DNA from: Lachnospiraceae bacterium C1.1
GTDB taxonomy: Bacteria > Bacillota > Clostridia > Lachnospirales > Lachnospiraceae
Assembly: GCA_030434875.1 (NCBI GenBank)
Contig: JAUISW010000001.1
Span: forward strand, 1,003,501 to 1,067,500
Reading direction: 5' to 3'
Length of the DNA stretch: 64,000 nt
Part shown: positions 18,600-29,500 of the stretch, piece by piece
How positions within the stretch are numbered: position 1 is the first letter of the stretch
Layout: every line of letters begins with the position of its first letter
Program-made: the position numbers and the translations under genes
Notes under the pieces: generated by a model
Databases searched by the model: none
The model's input: the letters and a program-made list of their open reading frames with translations, nothing else
What the model was told of the DNA's origin: nothing

Positions 18600-18638
18600 A
18601 AAGGCGTCTTCAAAGGTTTTTTGAAGGCGCCTTTTTTG
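18600..18638 (+). terminator. terminator hairpin in the kinase-like gene leader
   Basis: AAGGCG and CTTCAA pair with TTGAAG and CGCCTT around AGGTTT, then Ts to 18637. It can end the DMT transporter transcript. It also lies about 10 bases after the predicted start of the transcript from 18560, where it would act as an early attenuator. Confidence 0.75.
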
Positions 18639-18656
18639 AAAGTGAGGCTTTCTGTT

Positions 18657-19247
18657 ATGAAAAAAATTATAACGATAGGAAGAGAATATGGTGCCGGAGG
18701 AAGATCCGTCGGTAAAATTGTGGCTGAGAAAATGGGGATTTCTTATTATGACAGAGATCTGATCATGAAAACGGCGGAGGAACTTTCTTATCTTACGGCA
18801 GATGATGTCAGAAAATGGGAAGAATCAGTACCTATAAATGCAGGACTTATGCAGAGTCTTTTTGACCAGCAGAATAAGTCACTTGGTGAAATGATCTGGC
18901 ATGCCCAGCTTGAGGCAATACGAAAGATCGCTGACAAGGAAAGCTGCGTTATAGTAGGACGGAATGCCGGTTTTATTTTAAGAGAATTTGATCATCTGCT
19001 GAAGGTCTATATTTACGCTGAAAAAGACTGGCGTGTAAAGCATATGCAGGAAATCAGTCCGGAGATGGATCTTGAGTCCATTAAGGCTAAAATGAATGCA
19101 ATAGATAAAAAGCGTCATGCTTATATCAAAATGTATACGGGTGAAAATTCGGAAGAACTTACTCATTATGATCTTACATTGAACAGCAGAAGGCTTGGCT
19201 TTGAAAAGGCCGCTGAACTTATCATTTCTGCGGCAGAAAATATTTAA
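18657..19247 (+). CDS. cytidylate kinase-like family protein
   Basis: 196 residues. It starts KKIITIGREYGAGGRSVGK, a P-loop variant typical of the cytidylate-kinase-like family, followed by ISYYDRDLI. A mid-protein segment CVIVGRNAGFIL and the DLTLNSRRLGFEKA ending are also typical. The P-loop predicts nucleotide binding; the phosphate acceptor for this family is not firmly known. GTGAGG is 9 bases upstream of ATG 18657. The frame is open back to 18579, but that region is the terminator hairpin. Confidence 0.8.
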   Translation: MKKIITIGREYGAGGRSVGKIVAEKMGISYYDRDLIMKTAEELSYLTADDVRKWEESVPINAGLMQSLFDQQNKSLGEMIWHAQLEAIRKIADKESCVIVGRNAGFILREFDHLLKVYIYAEKDWRVKHMQEISPEMDLESIKAKMNAIDKKRHAYIKMYTGENSEELTHYDLTLNSRRLGFEKAAELIISAAENI

Positions 19248-19303
19248 AATTCAGGTAACCCATAGTTTAAGCTATTTTTTATAAAAAAGGAAGGTAGAAA
19301 GTT

Positions 19304-20140
19304 ATGAAAAAGTTAGTCGCAATTATGTTGGGAATTGCTGTGTGTGCATCTCTTACAGCGTGTGGAAGTTCTAACAGCAGTCAGCCTGCTCCTGATGCGA
19401 AGGCAACTGAAGCTGCTGCAACTGGGGCAGCAGAAGCCGATACAGCTTCAGCAGGAGGAGAAAAACACTTTACTATAGCAACAGATACAGCATTCAGACC
19501 TTTTGAATATACAAATGCAGAGGGAAAATTCGAGGGAATTGATGTGGATATCCTTGCAGCGATCGCCAAAGATCAGGGCTTTACCTATGATCTCAATTCA
19601 CTTGGATGGGACGCTTCAATTGCAGCATGTCAGGCTGGTCAGGCTGATGGAATGATCGCAGGAGCTTCCATTACAGATGAAAGAAAAGAAAGCGGCTGGA
19701 TTTTCTCTGACGGATATTATAATGCTACACAGTGCGTATCTGTAGCAGCTTCATCTGATGCGAAGGGCTTTGAGGATCTTTCCGGTACAACTGTAGCCGT
19801 AAAGACCGGTACACAGGGCGCAAGTTATGCTGAAAGTGTAAAAGACCAGTATGGATTCGAAATTTCTTATTTCGAGGATTCACCTACAATGTACCAGGCT
19901 GTTATCGGCGGACAGTGCTCAGGCTGCTTTGAAGATACTCCGATCATCAAGGCTTACATCCAGCAGGATGGTCTTGAATTAAAGACCCTTGACAGCACAG
20001 AAAACGAAGGCTCACCTTATGGTTTCGCTGTCTTCTCCGCAGACAAGCAGGAACTCGTAGATCTCTTCAACGCCGGTCTCGCCAACATTAAAGCCAACGG
20101 TGAATACGACAAGATCGTTAAAAAATATCTCGGTGAATGA
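19304..20140 (+). CDS. amino-acid ABC transporter substrate-binding lipoprotein
   Basis: 278 residues. A lipoprotein signal peptide (about 1-20) ends in the lipobox LTAC, so the cysteine is lipidated. An Ala/Thr/Gly-rich linker leads to the family 3 solute-binding domain (about 55-278). That domain shows ATDTAFRPFEYTNAEGKFEGIDVDI near its start and the ligand-contact stretches GMIAGASITDERK and GTQGASYAE. It captures a polar amino acid outside the membrane for the following permease and ATPase. The substrate is unproven; glutamine or glutamate would suit the nearby nitrogen cluster. Confidence 0.9.
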   Translation: MKKLVAIMLGIAVCASLTACGSSNSSQPAPDAKATEAAATGAAEADTASAGGEKHFTIATDTAFRPFEYTNAEGKFEGIDVDILAAIAKDQGFTYDLNSLGWDASIAACQAGQADGMIAGASITDERKESGWIFSDGYYNATQCVSVAASSDAKGFEDLSGTTVAVKTGTQGASYAESVKDQYGFEISYFEDSPTMYQAVIGGQCSGCFEDTPIIKAYIQQDGLELKTLDSTENEGSPYGFAVFSADKQELVDLFNAGLANIKANGEYDKIVKKYLGE

Positions 20141-20190
20141 TCATAGACATAAATTTATAGGTATAAGATAAACGATAGTGGAGCAGTAAA

Positions 20191-20865
20191 ATGATTGAGA
20201 TAATCACAGTTTACGGAAGACTAATGCTGACAGCGATGGGGCAGACATTGCTGCTGGCTTTGTGCGGGCTCTTTTTCGCGTGCATTTTAGGTCTTATTTT
20301 TGGAATAATGAGCGTAGTCAGGAATACTGCCTGTAACGTTATAGCAACGATATTCGTTGATGTGATAAGAGGCGTACCGATGATAGTGCTTGCTTATTTC
20401 ATATTTTTTGGAATCCCCTTCTTTTGGAATAATATACTAAAGATCGGTGGACTTACACTTACGGCGCTTACTGCCGGAACCATATGTCTGGCACTCAATT
20501 GCGGTGCATATATGGCGGAGATCATCAGAGCAGGAATACAGAGCGTGGATAAGGGACAGATGGAGGCTGCGAGATCACTTGGACTCTCATATGCAACATC
20601 AATGAGAAGAGTAGTTTTGCCGCAGGCGATCAGAACAATGATACCAAGTATCATAAATCAGTTCATTATTACTCTTAAGGATACATCAATCCTTTCGGTT
20701 ATTGGCTTCCCTGAGCTTGTTAATACCACGAAAAATGTTGTTGCTGTTACATTCAAATCCTTTCAGGCGTGGATCATTGCCGGCGCAATGTATCTGATAG
20801 TTATAACATTGCTTTCGAGGCTGGCAAAGAATTTTGAGAGGAGGCTGAATCGTGGCAGAGACTAA
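20191..20865 (+). CDS. amino-acid ABC transporter permease (HisM/GlnP type)
   Basis: 224 residues with five hydrophobic segments. The EAA loop that docks the ATPase is [21 protein letters not shown], near residues 130-150. The length and [17 protein letters not shown] are standard for His/Glu/Gln-permease subunits, which usually act as homodimers when only one permease gene is present, as here. The ATPase gene starts inside its 3' end (14-base overlap). Confidence 0.9.
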   Translation: MIEIITVYGRLMLTAMGQTLLLALCGLFFACILGLIFGIMSVVRNTACNVIATIFVDVIRGVPMIVLAYFIFFGIPFFWNNILKIGGLTLTALTAGTICLALNCGAYMAEIIRAGIQSVDKGQMEAARSLGLSYATSMRRVVLPQAIRTMIPSIINQFIITLKDTSILSVIGFPELVNTTKNVVAVTFKSFQAWIIAGAMYLIVITLLSRLAKNFERRLNRGRD

Positions 20866-21604
20866 TAAAAGTAAAAGTCCGAGAATTCAGGTTTCCCATT
20901 TGAGTAAGAAATTTGGAGAACTTGAAGTCTTAAAAGATATAAGCATGGATATCGAGGAAGGCGAGGTTGTTGTTATTCTCGGACCTTCGGGATCAGGAAA
21001 ATCCACTTTTTTAAGATGCCTTAACAGGCTTGAAACAGCCAGCGGCGGAAGTATTCTTATAAATGGATATGATATTTGCGATAAAAAAATTGATATAAAT
21101 AAGGCTCGTGAAAATATCGGTATGGTATTCCAGCATTTTAATCTCTTTAATAACATGGATGTTATGGGAAATATGATGCTTGCACCTACGGAATTAAAGA
21201 AATTTTCCAAAACTGAAGCGGCAAAAAGAGCTGAAGATCTTTTGACGCGGGTAGGGATGCAGGATAAGATCCATGCTTTTCCTTCCCAGCTTTCCGGGGG
21301 ACAGAAACAACGTGTTGCTATTGCAAGAGCATTGGCGATGAATCCGAATGTAATGCTTTTTGACGAGCCTACATCTGCACTTGATCCTGAAATGGTAGGT
21401 GAAGTTTTAGCTGTAATGAAACAGCTTGCAGGTGAAGGAATGACGATGATCGTAGTCACACACGAGATCGGATTTGCAAGAGAAGTAGCCAATAGAGTTG
21501 TCTTTATGGAGGGTGGATATATTGTCGAAGAAGGCAGCCCTGATGAAGTTATCAATCACCCTAAAGAGGCCAGAACCATTGATTTCTTAAGCAAAGTTCT
21601 TTGA
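20852..21604 (+). CDS. amino-acid ABC transporter ATP-binding protein (GlnQ type)
   Basis: 250 residues. Walker A is GPSGSGKST, the Q-loop is [10 protein letters not shown], the signature is [15 protein letters not shown], Walker B is [13 protein letters not shown] and the H-loop is VVTHE. These are the hallmarks of the polar amino-acid importer ATPase. The GTG start at 20852 has GGAGG about 9 bases upstream inside the permease gene, so translation is coupled. It powers import with the preceding permease and lipoprotein. Confidence 0.92.
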   Translation: MAETNKSKSPRIQVSHLSKKFGELEVLKDISMDIEEGEVVVILGPSGSGKSTFLRCLNRLETASGGSILINGYDICDKKIDINKARENIGMVFQHFNLFNNMDVMGNMMLAPTELKKFSKTEAAKRAEDLLTRVGMQDKIHAFPSQLSGGQKQRVAIARALAMNPNVMLFDEPTSALDPEMVGEVLAVMKQLAGEGMTMIVVTHEIGFAREVANRVVFMEGGYIVEEGSPDEVINHPKEARTIDFLSKVL

Positions 21605-21709
21605 TTTTTAACTTATTAGTACCCGATTAAATACAAAATCAGACCTTTATTTATGATAGAATTGTTTTATAAAATGTCAGTGGGGGTCTGACGGATTGGA
21701 GATATCGGT

Positions 21710-22003
21710 ATGAATGATTCGACTCGAAGTGATCTTATAGGCCAGCTTTCAGCTTCTGTTGGATTAGCTGGTAAACTTGACAATGCTGGAACAAAAGTAG
21801 ATGGATCTACAAGAACTATTTACAGTAACGGAAATGTGTTTTATACCTATCAGGAAATTGAAAATGCGCGAAAGGCTATGTTTATGGAACTAAAGAGCGT
21901 TGAGGAAAAATCAACATCCAAGATGTATAAAATCGCTCTTGCTGTAATGGATGACTATCTTAAAAGGGCATCTGAATCTGATAAGATAGTCGGAATGGAA
22001 TAA
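21710..22003 (+). CDS. small hypothetical protein
   Basis: 97 residues, not recognised. The N-terminal half is polar with GKLDNAGTKVDGSTRTIYSNGNVFYT, resembling a short beta-hairpin. The C-terminal half is helical and charged (ENARKAMFMELKSVEEKSTSKMYKIALAVMDDYLKRA). There is no signal peptide or membrane segment. TTGGAG lies 8-9 bases upstream of the ATG, and a clear terminator follows, so it is probably a real monocistronic gene. Function unknown. Confidence 0.6.
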   Translation: MNDSTRSDLIGQLSASVGLAGKLDNAGTKVDGSTRTIYSNGNVFYTYQEIENARKAMFMELKSVEEKSTSKMYKIALAVMDDYLKRASESDKIVGME

Positions 22004-22012
22004 GATGAAAAT

Positions 22013-22054
22013 AAAAACTTCGTCATTGCAGAATTGTCATGACGAAGTTTTTTT
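22013..22054. terminator. bidirectional terminator between the small gene and lacI
   Basis: AAAAACTTCGTCAT pairs with ATGACGAAGTTTTT around a 12-base loop, with Ts on the + strand and As before the stem that give Ts on the - strand. It serves both convergent genes. Confidence 0.85.
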
Positions 22055-22058
22055 CTTT

Positions 22059-23087
22059 TTATTTAGCTTTAGCGCAGCTTTCTCTGATAAACAGTTTTGG
22101 CTCAATTTTTTGCAGCAGAGGTATATTATCTTTAAGGGATGATTTAATAGCAGTGTTTACAAGGGCTTCACCAAATGCTGCATAATCATAACCCACACTG
22201 GTAAGCTGAGGCATGAAAAGAGAACATATATAAGTATTGTCATAACTAACAAGTGAAATATCCTTAGGGATCTTAAGTCCTGCTTCCCTCACAGCCCTGC
22301 TGACTCCGGCAGCAGAAATATCATTAATTGCGATTATCGCAGATGGCAGATTTTTAACTTTCATTAAATCCTTTGCACATCTATAACCCTCATCATAGCT
22401 GTATCCGCCCTGTATAACATAATCCGGATTAAATTCGATATTCTTTTCTTGAAGGATCTCTAAATATTTCTGATATTTTTCGTAAGTTGAGGTTACTTCC
22501 ATATGGCCGCCCACCAGGGCGATTTTTTTATGATCCAGAGAAATTAAGTAGTCAAGTATAAGAGAAACAGCTTTTCTCTCATCAATATTCACGCGTCTGC
22601 AGGAACTTCCGTCAAGTTTTCCTGTCACAACTACAGGAGTTGTCTGGCAGATTTTATTTACAAGCTTTACATAGTCACTATTAGAAACAAGTTCATCTGT
22701 GAAACCTCCAAGCTGGATTATCGCATCAACCTGCTGCTGCCTGAGCTTTTCTAATTGCTCCGTCTGCTGCGATTCGTCTCCGTCAGAATTACACATCATT
22801 ACTGTATAACCGGCTTTTTCCGCAGCTTTTGAACATGACGCCGTTAAAGTCGCATAAAAAGGGTTCTGGATGTCAGCAGCCATTATTCCTATTAATTTTC
22901 TGGACGTATCAGTGAGTCCTTTTGCAAGTGCATTAGGCTTAAAACTGTATTTTTCAATTATAGAATTGACACGATCTTTTTTATCAGCACTGACCTTTGC
23001 TTTTCCGGTCATTACTCTTGAAACAGTGGCGACAGAAACACCTGCTTCGTTCGCTATATCGTATATTGTGATGTTTTTCTCGCGCAT
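22059..23087 (-). CDS. LacI-family transcriptional regulator
   Basis: 342 residues. The N-terminal helix-turn-helix (ITIYDIANEAGVSVATVSRV, about 6-25) and hinge helix are followed by a periplasmic-binding-protein-like sensor domain (about 62-338). It likely represses the divergent glycoside hydrolase gene until a sugar ligand binds. Two copies of the same 14-base palindrome flank the divergent region: one over its own promoter and one just after the hydrolase promoter, so it probably also controls itself. The ligand is likely a galactose- or arabinose-containing product, inferred from the regulated enzyme. An AGGAGG-like site precedes the ATG. Confidence 0.9.
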   Translation of the reverse strand: MREKNITIYDIANEAGVSVATVSRVMTGKAKVSADKKDRVNSIIEKYSFKPNALAKGLTDTSRKLIGIMAADIQNPFYATLTASCSKAAEKAGYTVMMCNSDGDESQQTEQLEKLRQQQVDAIIQLGGFTDELVSNSDYVKLVNKICQTTPVVVTGKLDGSSCRRVNIDERKAVSLILDYLISLDHKKIALVGGHMEVTSTYEKYQKYLEILQEKNIEFNPDYVIQGGYSYDEGYRCAKDLMKVKNLPSAIIAINDISAAGVSRAVREAGLKIPKDISLVSYDNTYICSLFMPQLTSVGYDYAAFGEALVNTAIKSSLKDNIPLLQKIEPKLFIRESCAKAK

Positions 23088-23142
23088 TAATTACCTCCGG
23101 AAAATATTAGAATTATTCGTTTTTAGGAATTCTCATATTACG

Positions 23143-23188
23143 TTGTTCGGCTTATCTGTTTCCAACGAACGGCGCAACAGGCGAAATC
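23143..23188. repeat. short palindromic repeat, inverted partner of 30318-30352
   Basis: A hairpin (CGTTGTTCG with ACGAACGGCG arms) is joined to CGCAACAGGCGAAATC (23173-23188). The last 16 bases recur exactly, in inverse orientation, at 30318-30333 beside a similar hairpin. The pair encloses the large hydrolase gene. Confidence 0.55.
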
Positions 23189-23224
23189 TCAAGCCCAAAG
23201 ATAAATTGTATTGTGCGATTATAA

Positions 23225-23238
23225 TGAAACCGCTTTCA
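23225..23238. promoter_or_regulatory. LacI-type operator at the lacI promoter
   Basis: TGAAACCGCTTTCA, the reverse complement of the site at 23435. It matches the general LacI-family half-site pattern and lies just downstream of the lacI -10 box. Confidence 0.75.
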
Positions 23239-23242
23239 GCCT

Positions 23243-23272
23243 ATGATATAGCATATAAATGGGTTGTGTCAA
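23243..23272 (-). promoter_or_regulatory. lacI promoter
   Basis: On the - strand: TTGACA (23272-23267), an 18-base spacer and TATCAT (23248-23243). The operator overlaps its predicted transcription start. Confidence 0.6.
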
Positions 23273-23395
23273 GCATTCGAGAAGAATTTACGGTTATTTT
23301 AAAGAAAGCACAAAATCCAACTATAATATTTAAACAAAATATATAGAGCAAATTCATTCATTCCTAACAAAAATAAATAATCGAATTTATATTTA

Positions 23396-23424
23396 TTGAC
23401 CAGTTTTAGGTATAAATGTATAAT
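23396..23424 (+). promoter_or_regulatory. promoter of the GH30/GH43 gene
   Basis: TTGACC (23396-23401), a 17-base spacer and a consensus TATAAT (23419-23424). Confidence 0.75.
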
Positions 23425-23434
23425 GTTTTATACA

Positions 23435-23448
23435 TGAAAGCGGTTTCA
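23435..23448. promoter_or_regulatory. LacI-type operator at the GH30/GH43 promoter
   Basis: TGAAAGCGGTTTCA starts 10 bases after the -10 box, over the predicted transcription start. Repressor bound here would block initiation. Confidence 0.8.
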
Positions 23449-23518
23449 AGGATTCGCGTTTTTTAATGAGAAACGGAATCACAATGGAGGAATTGAAACT
23501 GCGAAAGGAGAGTGTTTA

Positions 23519-26500
23519 ATGAGAAGTTTTTGGAGAAAGAGCGTAACAGCGCTTCTTGCTGCTTCCATGACTGTTTCTACAGTTGTACCGAACGGTATCG
23601 TTACGGCTAATGCAGCAGAGACTGTTGACGCTACAGTCAAGTTGACTCCTGCTTCAGCGTCTGTATTTAATGACACTGATGGAGATGGACTTGGCGAATT
23701 CCAGGGATGGGGAACGTCCCTTTGCTGGTGGGCAAACAGAATCGGTTACAGCGATAAGCTGACCGAAAAGGCAGCCGACGCCTTTTATGGTGATGATGGT
23801 CTTAGAATGAATATCGGCCGTTACAACATTGGAGGCGGCGATAATGTTGGAGAGATCGAAGAGGTTTCAGAGAATGAAAATGCTGACATTTATGATCTTA
23901 GTTCTAATATTCTTCCGACTTTCAGCGGAAGCAGTATGAAAATCTCATCCAGCAGCAGCTATTCATCTGCAACGTATAGCCAGTCTGATGCTGATTTTGG
24001 CATTACAGCCGGAAATACCGTAGGTACGATACAGACGATCGGCTGGATCAATGCGCTAAATGCTGATGCAGGTTCCGGCGGAAATCTTCACTACACTATT
24101 CCTGTTGAAAAAAGTGGAAACTATACCATAAAAATGCTTTTCACCCTTGCAGGCAGCAACAGCAGAGGCGTAAGCATGCAGGTTACAAATGACGGTACGG
24201 ACTCTGAGAATAAAATGGAGACCACAAACACTTATACCGTTGAAGCTGATGATGTAAACAGCGATATTATAGTAAGTTCAGGAAATAATAATATCTATAG
24301 AGTTACTTTCACTGATGTTGAGCTTGCAGAAGGTGATAACAAGATTGATATCGGAGGTGCCGGTTCTGACTGGTGTCTTGACTATATCAAAATGGCAGTT
24401 ATAGAGTCCGGTAAAGAGGGAACTCTTCCGGAGACAAGCGATTTTTATCATGCAAGTCATATCACAAGATCTGATGCTGCAGTTCCGGGTTATGCAACAG
24501 ATGTAACAAAGATAGATCTTGATGAGCATGATGAAGCATATTATGAGGATAATTTTGAAAGAGCTGATTTTGAATGTGGATATGCATGGAATTATGACTG
24601 GGATGCCGACAGCAATCAGTTTAATGTTCTTCTGGCTGCAGCTGAAAAGAGCGGAGAAGATTTCATTGCGGAAGCATTTTCAAATTCACCGCCGTATTTT
24701 ATGACAGAAAGCGGATGCAGCTCGGGAAATATTGATGCAAATGAAGATAATTTAAGAGAGGATTCTTATACAGCATTTGCAACATATCTGGCTGATATTA
24801 TCGCACATTGGAAAAAAGAAGGCATCGTTGATTTTGAAAGCGTAGATGCCATGAATGAGCCCTATACGGATTACTGGGGAGCATATTCGAATAAACAGGA
24901 AGGCTGTCACTTTGATCAGGGAGAATCACAGTCTGACATCATCATTGAACTTAATAAGGCACTTTCAGAAAACGGGATCAACGATATAGTTATCAGTGCA
25001 TCTGATGAAACAAGCATTGATACAGCTATTACTTCCTATGAAGCTTTATCAGATGAAGCAAAGGATATCGTAAACAGAATCGATACTCATACCTACAGCG
25101 GTTCTAAACGTTCAGAACTTTGTGAACTTGCTCAGAACGAAGGCAAAAACCTCTGGATGAGTGAAGTTGACGGAGGCTCAACAGCAGGAACTGATGCAGG
25201 AGAAATGGGTGCAGCTCTTTGGCTTGCAGAGAGAATAAAGACTGATGTGAGTGGTCTTGAATCATCAGCGTGGATTCTCTGGAATGCGATCGATGCCCAT
25301 ATCGATGAGAGCGAAGCTGACTGGAGCAGCGTAGATTATACTGATGAAGATGCTCTTTATGACGATATTCCGCTTACAGAAGGTTATTGGGGAATAGCTC
25401 ATGCAAATCATGACACAGAAGAGCTTCTTCTTACAAAGAAATACTACGCTTATGGACAGTTCTCGAGATATATCCGTCCGGGAATGACAATTATCGCTTC
25501 ATCAGGAGACAGCCTTGCGGCTTACGATCCAGACAGTAAGGAAGTTGTTATTGTTGCGATGAATACGGATGATGAGGATCAGACCTGGAAATTCAATCTT
25601 TCGGATTTCAGCGCTATCGGAGAAGTTACAGAAGCCGTAAGAACCAGCGGAGACCTTGAAAGCGGCGAAAACTGGGCTGATGTAAAGGATTCTGATGATA
25701 TTGAGCTTGATAGCAGCAAGAAGACATTTACAGCTGATATAAAAGCTAACTCTATTACGACTTATGTTGTTGATGGAATTGACTATGACAGCTCTGAGGA
25801 AACTATTGTAAGCGTTGAGGACAGCAATATTTATGCCGTAGAGGGAACTACTGCAGTCCTTCCGGATACAGTGACTGTAATGACCAGCAAAAACAACGAA
25901 AAAGAGGTTGAAGTTGACTGGGATACAGAAGGGGTAGACCTTACAGAGGCCGGAGAGATCACAGGTGATGTTGATGGATATGAGATTACGGCAAATCTCG
26001 TATTTGTAGAGCCTAATATGCAGTATTTCATTGACTGCAACAATTCAGGATCAACTTCATATACCAAGATGGATGAATATGCCGATCTTTTCAATGAAGA
26101 GCCTGACAAGGCCTATGAAGAAGGCAGCTGGGGATATCTTGACAGTTATGGAGAATATAACAGCAGCGATGTTGATGATGCATGGGCTTCAGGCTGGTAT
26201 GCAAAAACAGGACAGGATATTGACTATACAATACCTCTTGAAAAGGGAGATTATAAAGTAAGCTTTGGTTTCAAGGAATGGTGGTGGAAATCCGGACGTT
26301 CTATGAAGGTTTATTCTGTTGATTCAGAAGGAACAGAAAATCTTCTTGGAACAACTTCTACTTACAACGGAAGCAATGGCTGGAATACACCTTCTTATGA
26401 TCTTGAGCTTGATGAAGCTGATGATATGACATTTTCAGTAAGGAAGGCTACAAGTTCTGATCCTGTACTTTCATTCATTAAGGTTCAGCATATACTTGAA

Positions 26501-29500
26501 CTTGATGAACTTAAGTCAGCAATGGTCAGCGCAAATGAGATAGATGCAGATTCTCTTGCAGCTTCAAAGGCTTCAAGATTAAAGAAACTGCTTGCTTCTG
26601 CTCAGTCAGCTATGCTTTCTTCTGCATCAAGTCAGGCTGATATTGATGAAATTAACTCTGAAATTGAGACATTTATCGCTTCTGACGGAGCTGCATACAG
26701 TGAATCTGAAATAGCTGCAAATGATTATCTTCTCTATCTTGTAGACTGTGCAAGTACTGATACAGCAACAGTTCCTGATGACTACAAAATGGGTCTTTAT
26801 CAGTCAGTTACAGACCAGAGATATTCAGAGGATTCAGAGACCGGACTTAAATGGGGTCTTGCAGAGGATGATGAGAATTCAATAGCTATAAAAGGTGGTT
26901 CTTCAGATGGAACTCTTACAGGAACCTATTATTACACAAGCCCTGATATAAGCTATGTTTCCGGTACAAGCGGATTTAACTATTCATTCGAACTTCCGGA
27001 CAGATCAAATGATGATTATCAGGTTACGGTAGGTATCAAGAATCCATGGAGCTCGAGATCGGTAGATATAGAACTTGAGGGCGAGACTGTTGCTGATGGC
27101 ATTACGCTTGGACAGTCAACACTTGTTGAAAATACTTACACGACAGAGGTTACTGACGGTGAACTTAATGTCTTCGTACATAATCCTGACAGAACAAGTC
27201 AGTATGCTGATCCGATAATCAGCTATATCCTTGTAAAGGCAGTTCCCGAGTATACTTTAGACAGCCTTAAGGCATTGCTTGATTCGCAGGCAGCTGATAT
27301 GGAAGGTCATGAATATTCTGAAGACAGTCAGGCAGTTTATGATAAAGCCGCTGCCGCTGCTGAAGCTCTTATTGATGCTTCATCAACAGATGCTTCTGCT
27401 ATTGAGGAAGCTTATGATGATCTTACAGATGCATTTAATGCATTAGTAGAAGTATTTAAGACAAATTACAGCTCGATAACCGGTGTCAGCGGTGACAGGA
27501 TCTACGATACAGACGGATTTAAGATCCAGGCTCACGGCGGACAGATCCAGCAGTTTACAATTAATGGAGAAACAAAGTATTACTGGTATGGTGAAGATAA
27601 GACTTACAGCACAGATCCTGTGACAGGTGTTCATCTTTATACTTCAGAAGACCTTTATAACTGGGATGATGAGGGCGTTGTATTAAAGACAATTCCGGTA
27701 GATGATGATGCTGAAGAATTAAGCGTTGATCTTTCTGTATTTGAGGACAATGAATATTTCAAGGATCTCTATTCTGATTATGAAGGTCTTGAGGCTGATG
27801 ATTCCACCTATGATTCTAAGCTTGAAGAGACCTACTGGAATATTGCAGAAGACCGCTGCATCATGGAGAGACCTAAGGTTCTTTATAACGAAGAGACAGG
27901 CAAGTACGTTATGTGGTGGCACTGCGATGGTAAGACACCTGTTTACACCAGTTCAAATTATGCAAAGGCAAGAGCAGGTGTGGCAATAAGTGATAACCCT
28001 GCAGGTCCGTTCAAATATCTTGGCGCATATAAGCTTGCATACAGTGAAGATGCTGATCATTCCTATGATTCAGATTCAGATGAGCTTGGTGCAGTCAGAG
28101 ATATGAACCTCTTTAAGGATGATGACGGAACAGCTTACATCAGTTATTCATCTGATGGAAACAGCAATACTTATATCGCAAAACTTAATGACAGCTATAC
28201 AGGACTTATTAAAGACAGAGATGAGATGGTTCAGGGCGAGGATTTTGAGATAGCATTTGAAGGATCCTCAAGAGAAGCATCTGCAATGTTTAAGTATAAT
28301 AATAAGTATTACATGATCACTTCAGGATGCACCGGATGGGCAGCAAATGCAGCTTCGTATGCTGTTGCCGATGATCCGCTCGGCCCCTGGACAACAATGG
28401 GTAACCCTTGCACAGATACAGGTTACAGCACTACTTATGATACTCAGAGTACTTGTGTATTCCCTGTTGATGCTGAAGCCGGTAAATTCATCTACATGGG
28501 TGACCGCTGGTTCAATCCGGATGCAGGAAAAGACCTCAGTGATTCAAGATATGTATGGCTTCCTGTAGAATTCTTAAGCGGATCAAAGATCGCTCTTAGA
28601 AGATACAGTGACTGGACCCTTGATGAGCTTGAGGATAAGGGATCATTTGAAGTTAAAACAGAACTTCCGGAAACAGTATCATCGGCAGATGCACTTAAAA
28701 GAAATCTTCCGGATAAAGTAGAAATTGAACTTACCGATGGAAGTAAAAAGACCTATGAAGTTGAATGGGATGGCTTTGATGAGATCGGTGCAATGGGAAC
28801 CTATGAGATAAGCGGAACTTTAAGCAACGGAAGAGAATTTTCACATTCCGTAAATGTCGTTCCCGAGAAGACAATTTATCTCTTTGATCTTGCAGCAGAA
28901 GAGCTTGATTACAATACGGATTATTTAACAGCTGCAAGAAAGTTCCTTAATGGCAGACTTAAGAACACAGTTTCAGATGATCAGAAATATTCGGAAGAAA
29001 ACGGTGCAGGTTATACAGGAGTATTAAAGAGCGAAAACAGTGATGATTATGACCTTGGAACAAAGGATTCCGGTGAGAGCATCTGGGCTCATGGTTTCTG
29101 GGCTGCTTCAAATAAATCTATAGATTATAAATTTGATCTTGAAGCAGGTGATTACACAGTTTACACAGGTTACCAGGAATGGTGGAACACTTCCAGACCT
29201 TCAGTTATTACTGTAACTGCGGAAAATGCAGGTAAGCTTACTTCTTATGAATTTACACTTTCATCCTCGGATGATGCCAGACTTGAGGCAGTATCATTCA
29301 GCCTTGAAAATGCTGACAGTGTAACTGTAAGTGTGGCAAAGACAGGCAGTGCTGACCCTGTAATGAGCTTTATCGGTCTGGTTAATGATTCTATGGTCAT
29401 TCCTGAGACACCTGAAAAAGAGCATGAAGAGGAAACAGTTCCGACTGATCCTGAGAAGGAAACAGATCCGGATAAAGATGATAAGCCGGGCAAAGATACT

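Noticed and set aside
20887..21555. 222-codon antisense frame within the ABC ATPase gene
   Set aside because: A shadow of a strongly conserved gene, with no start signal.
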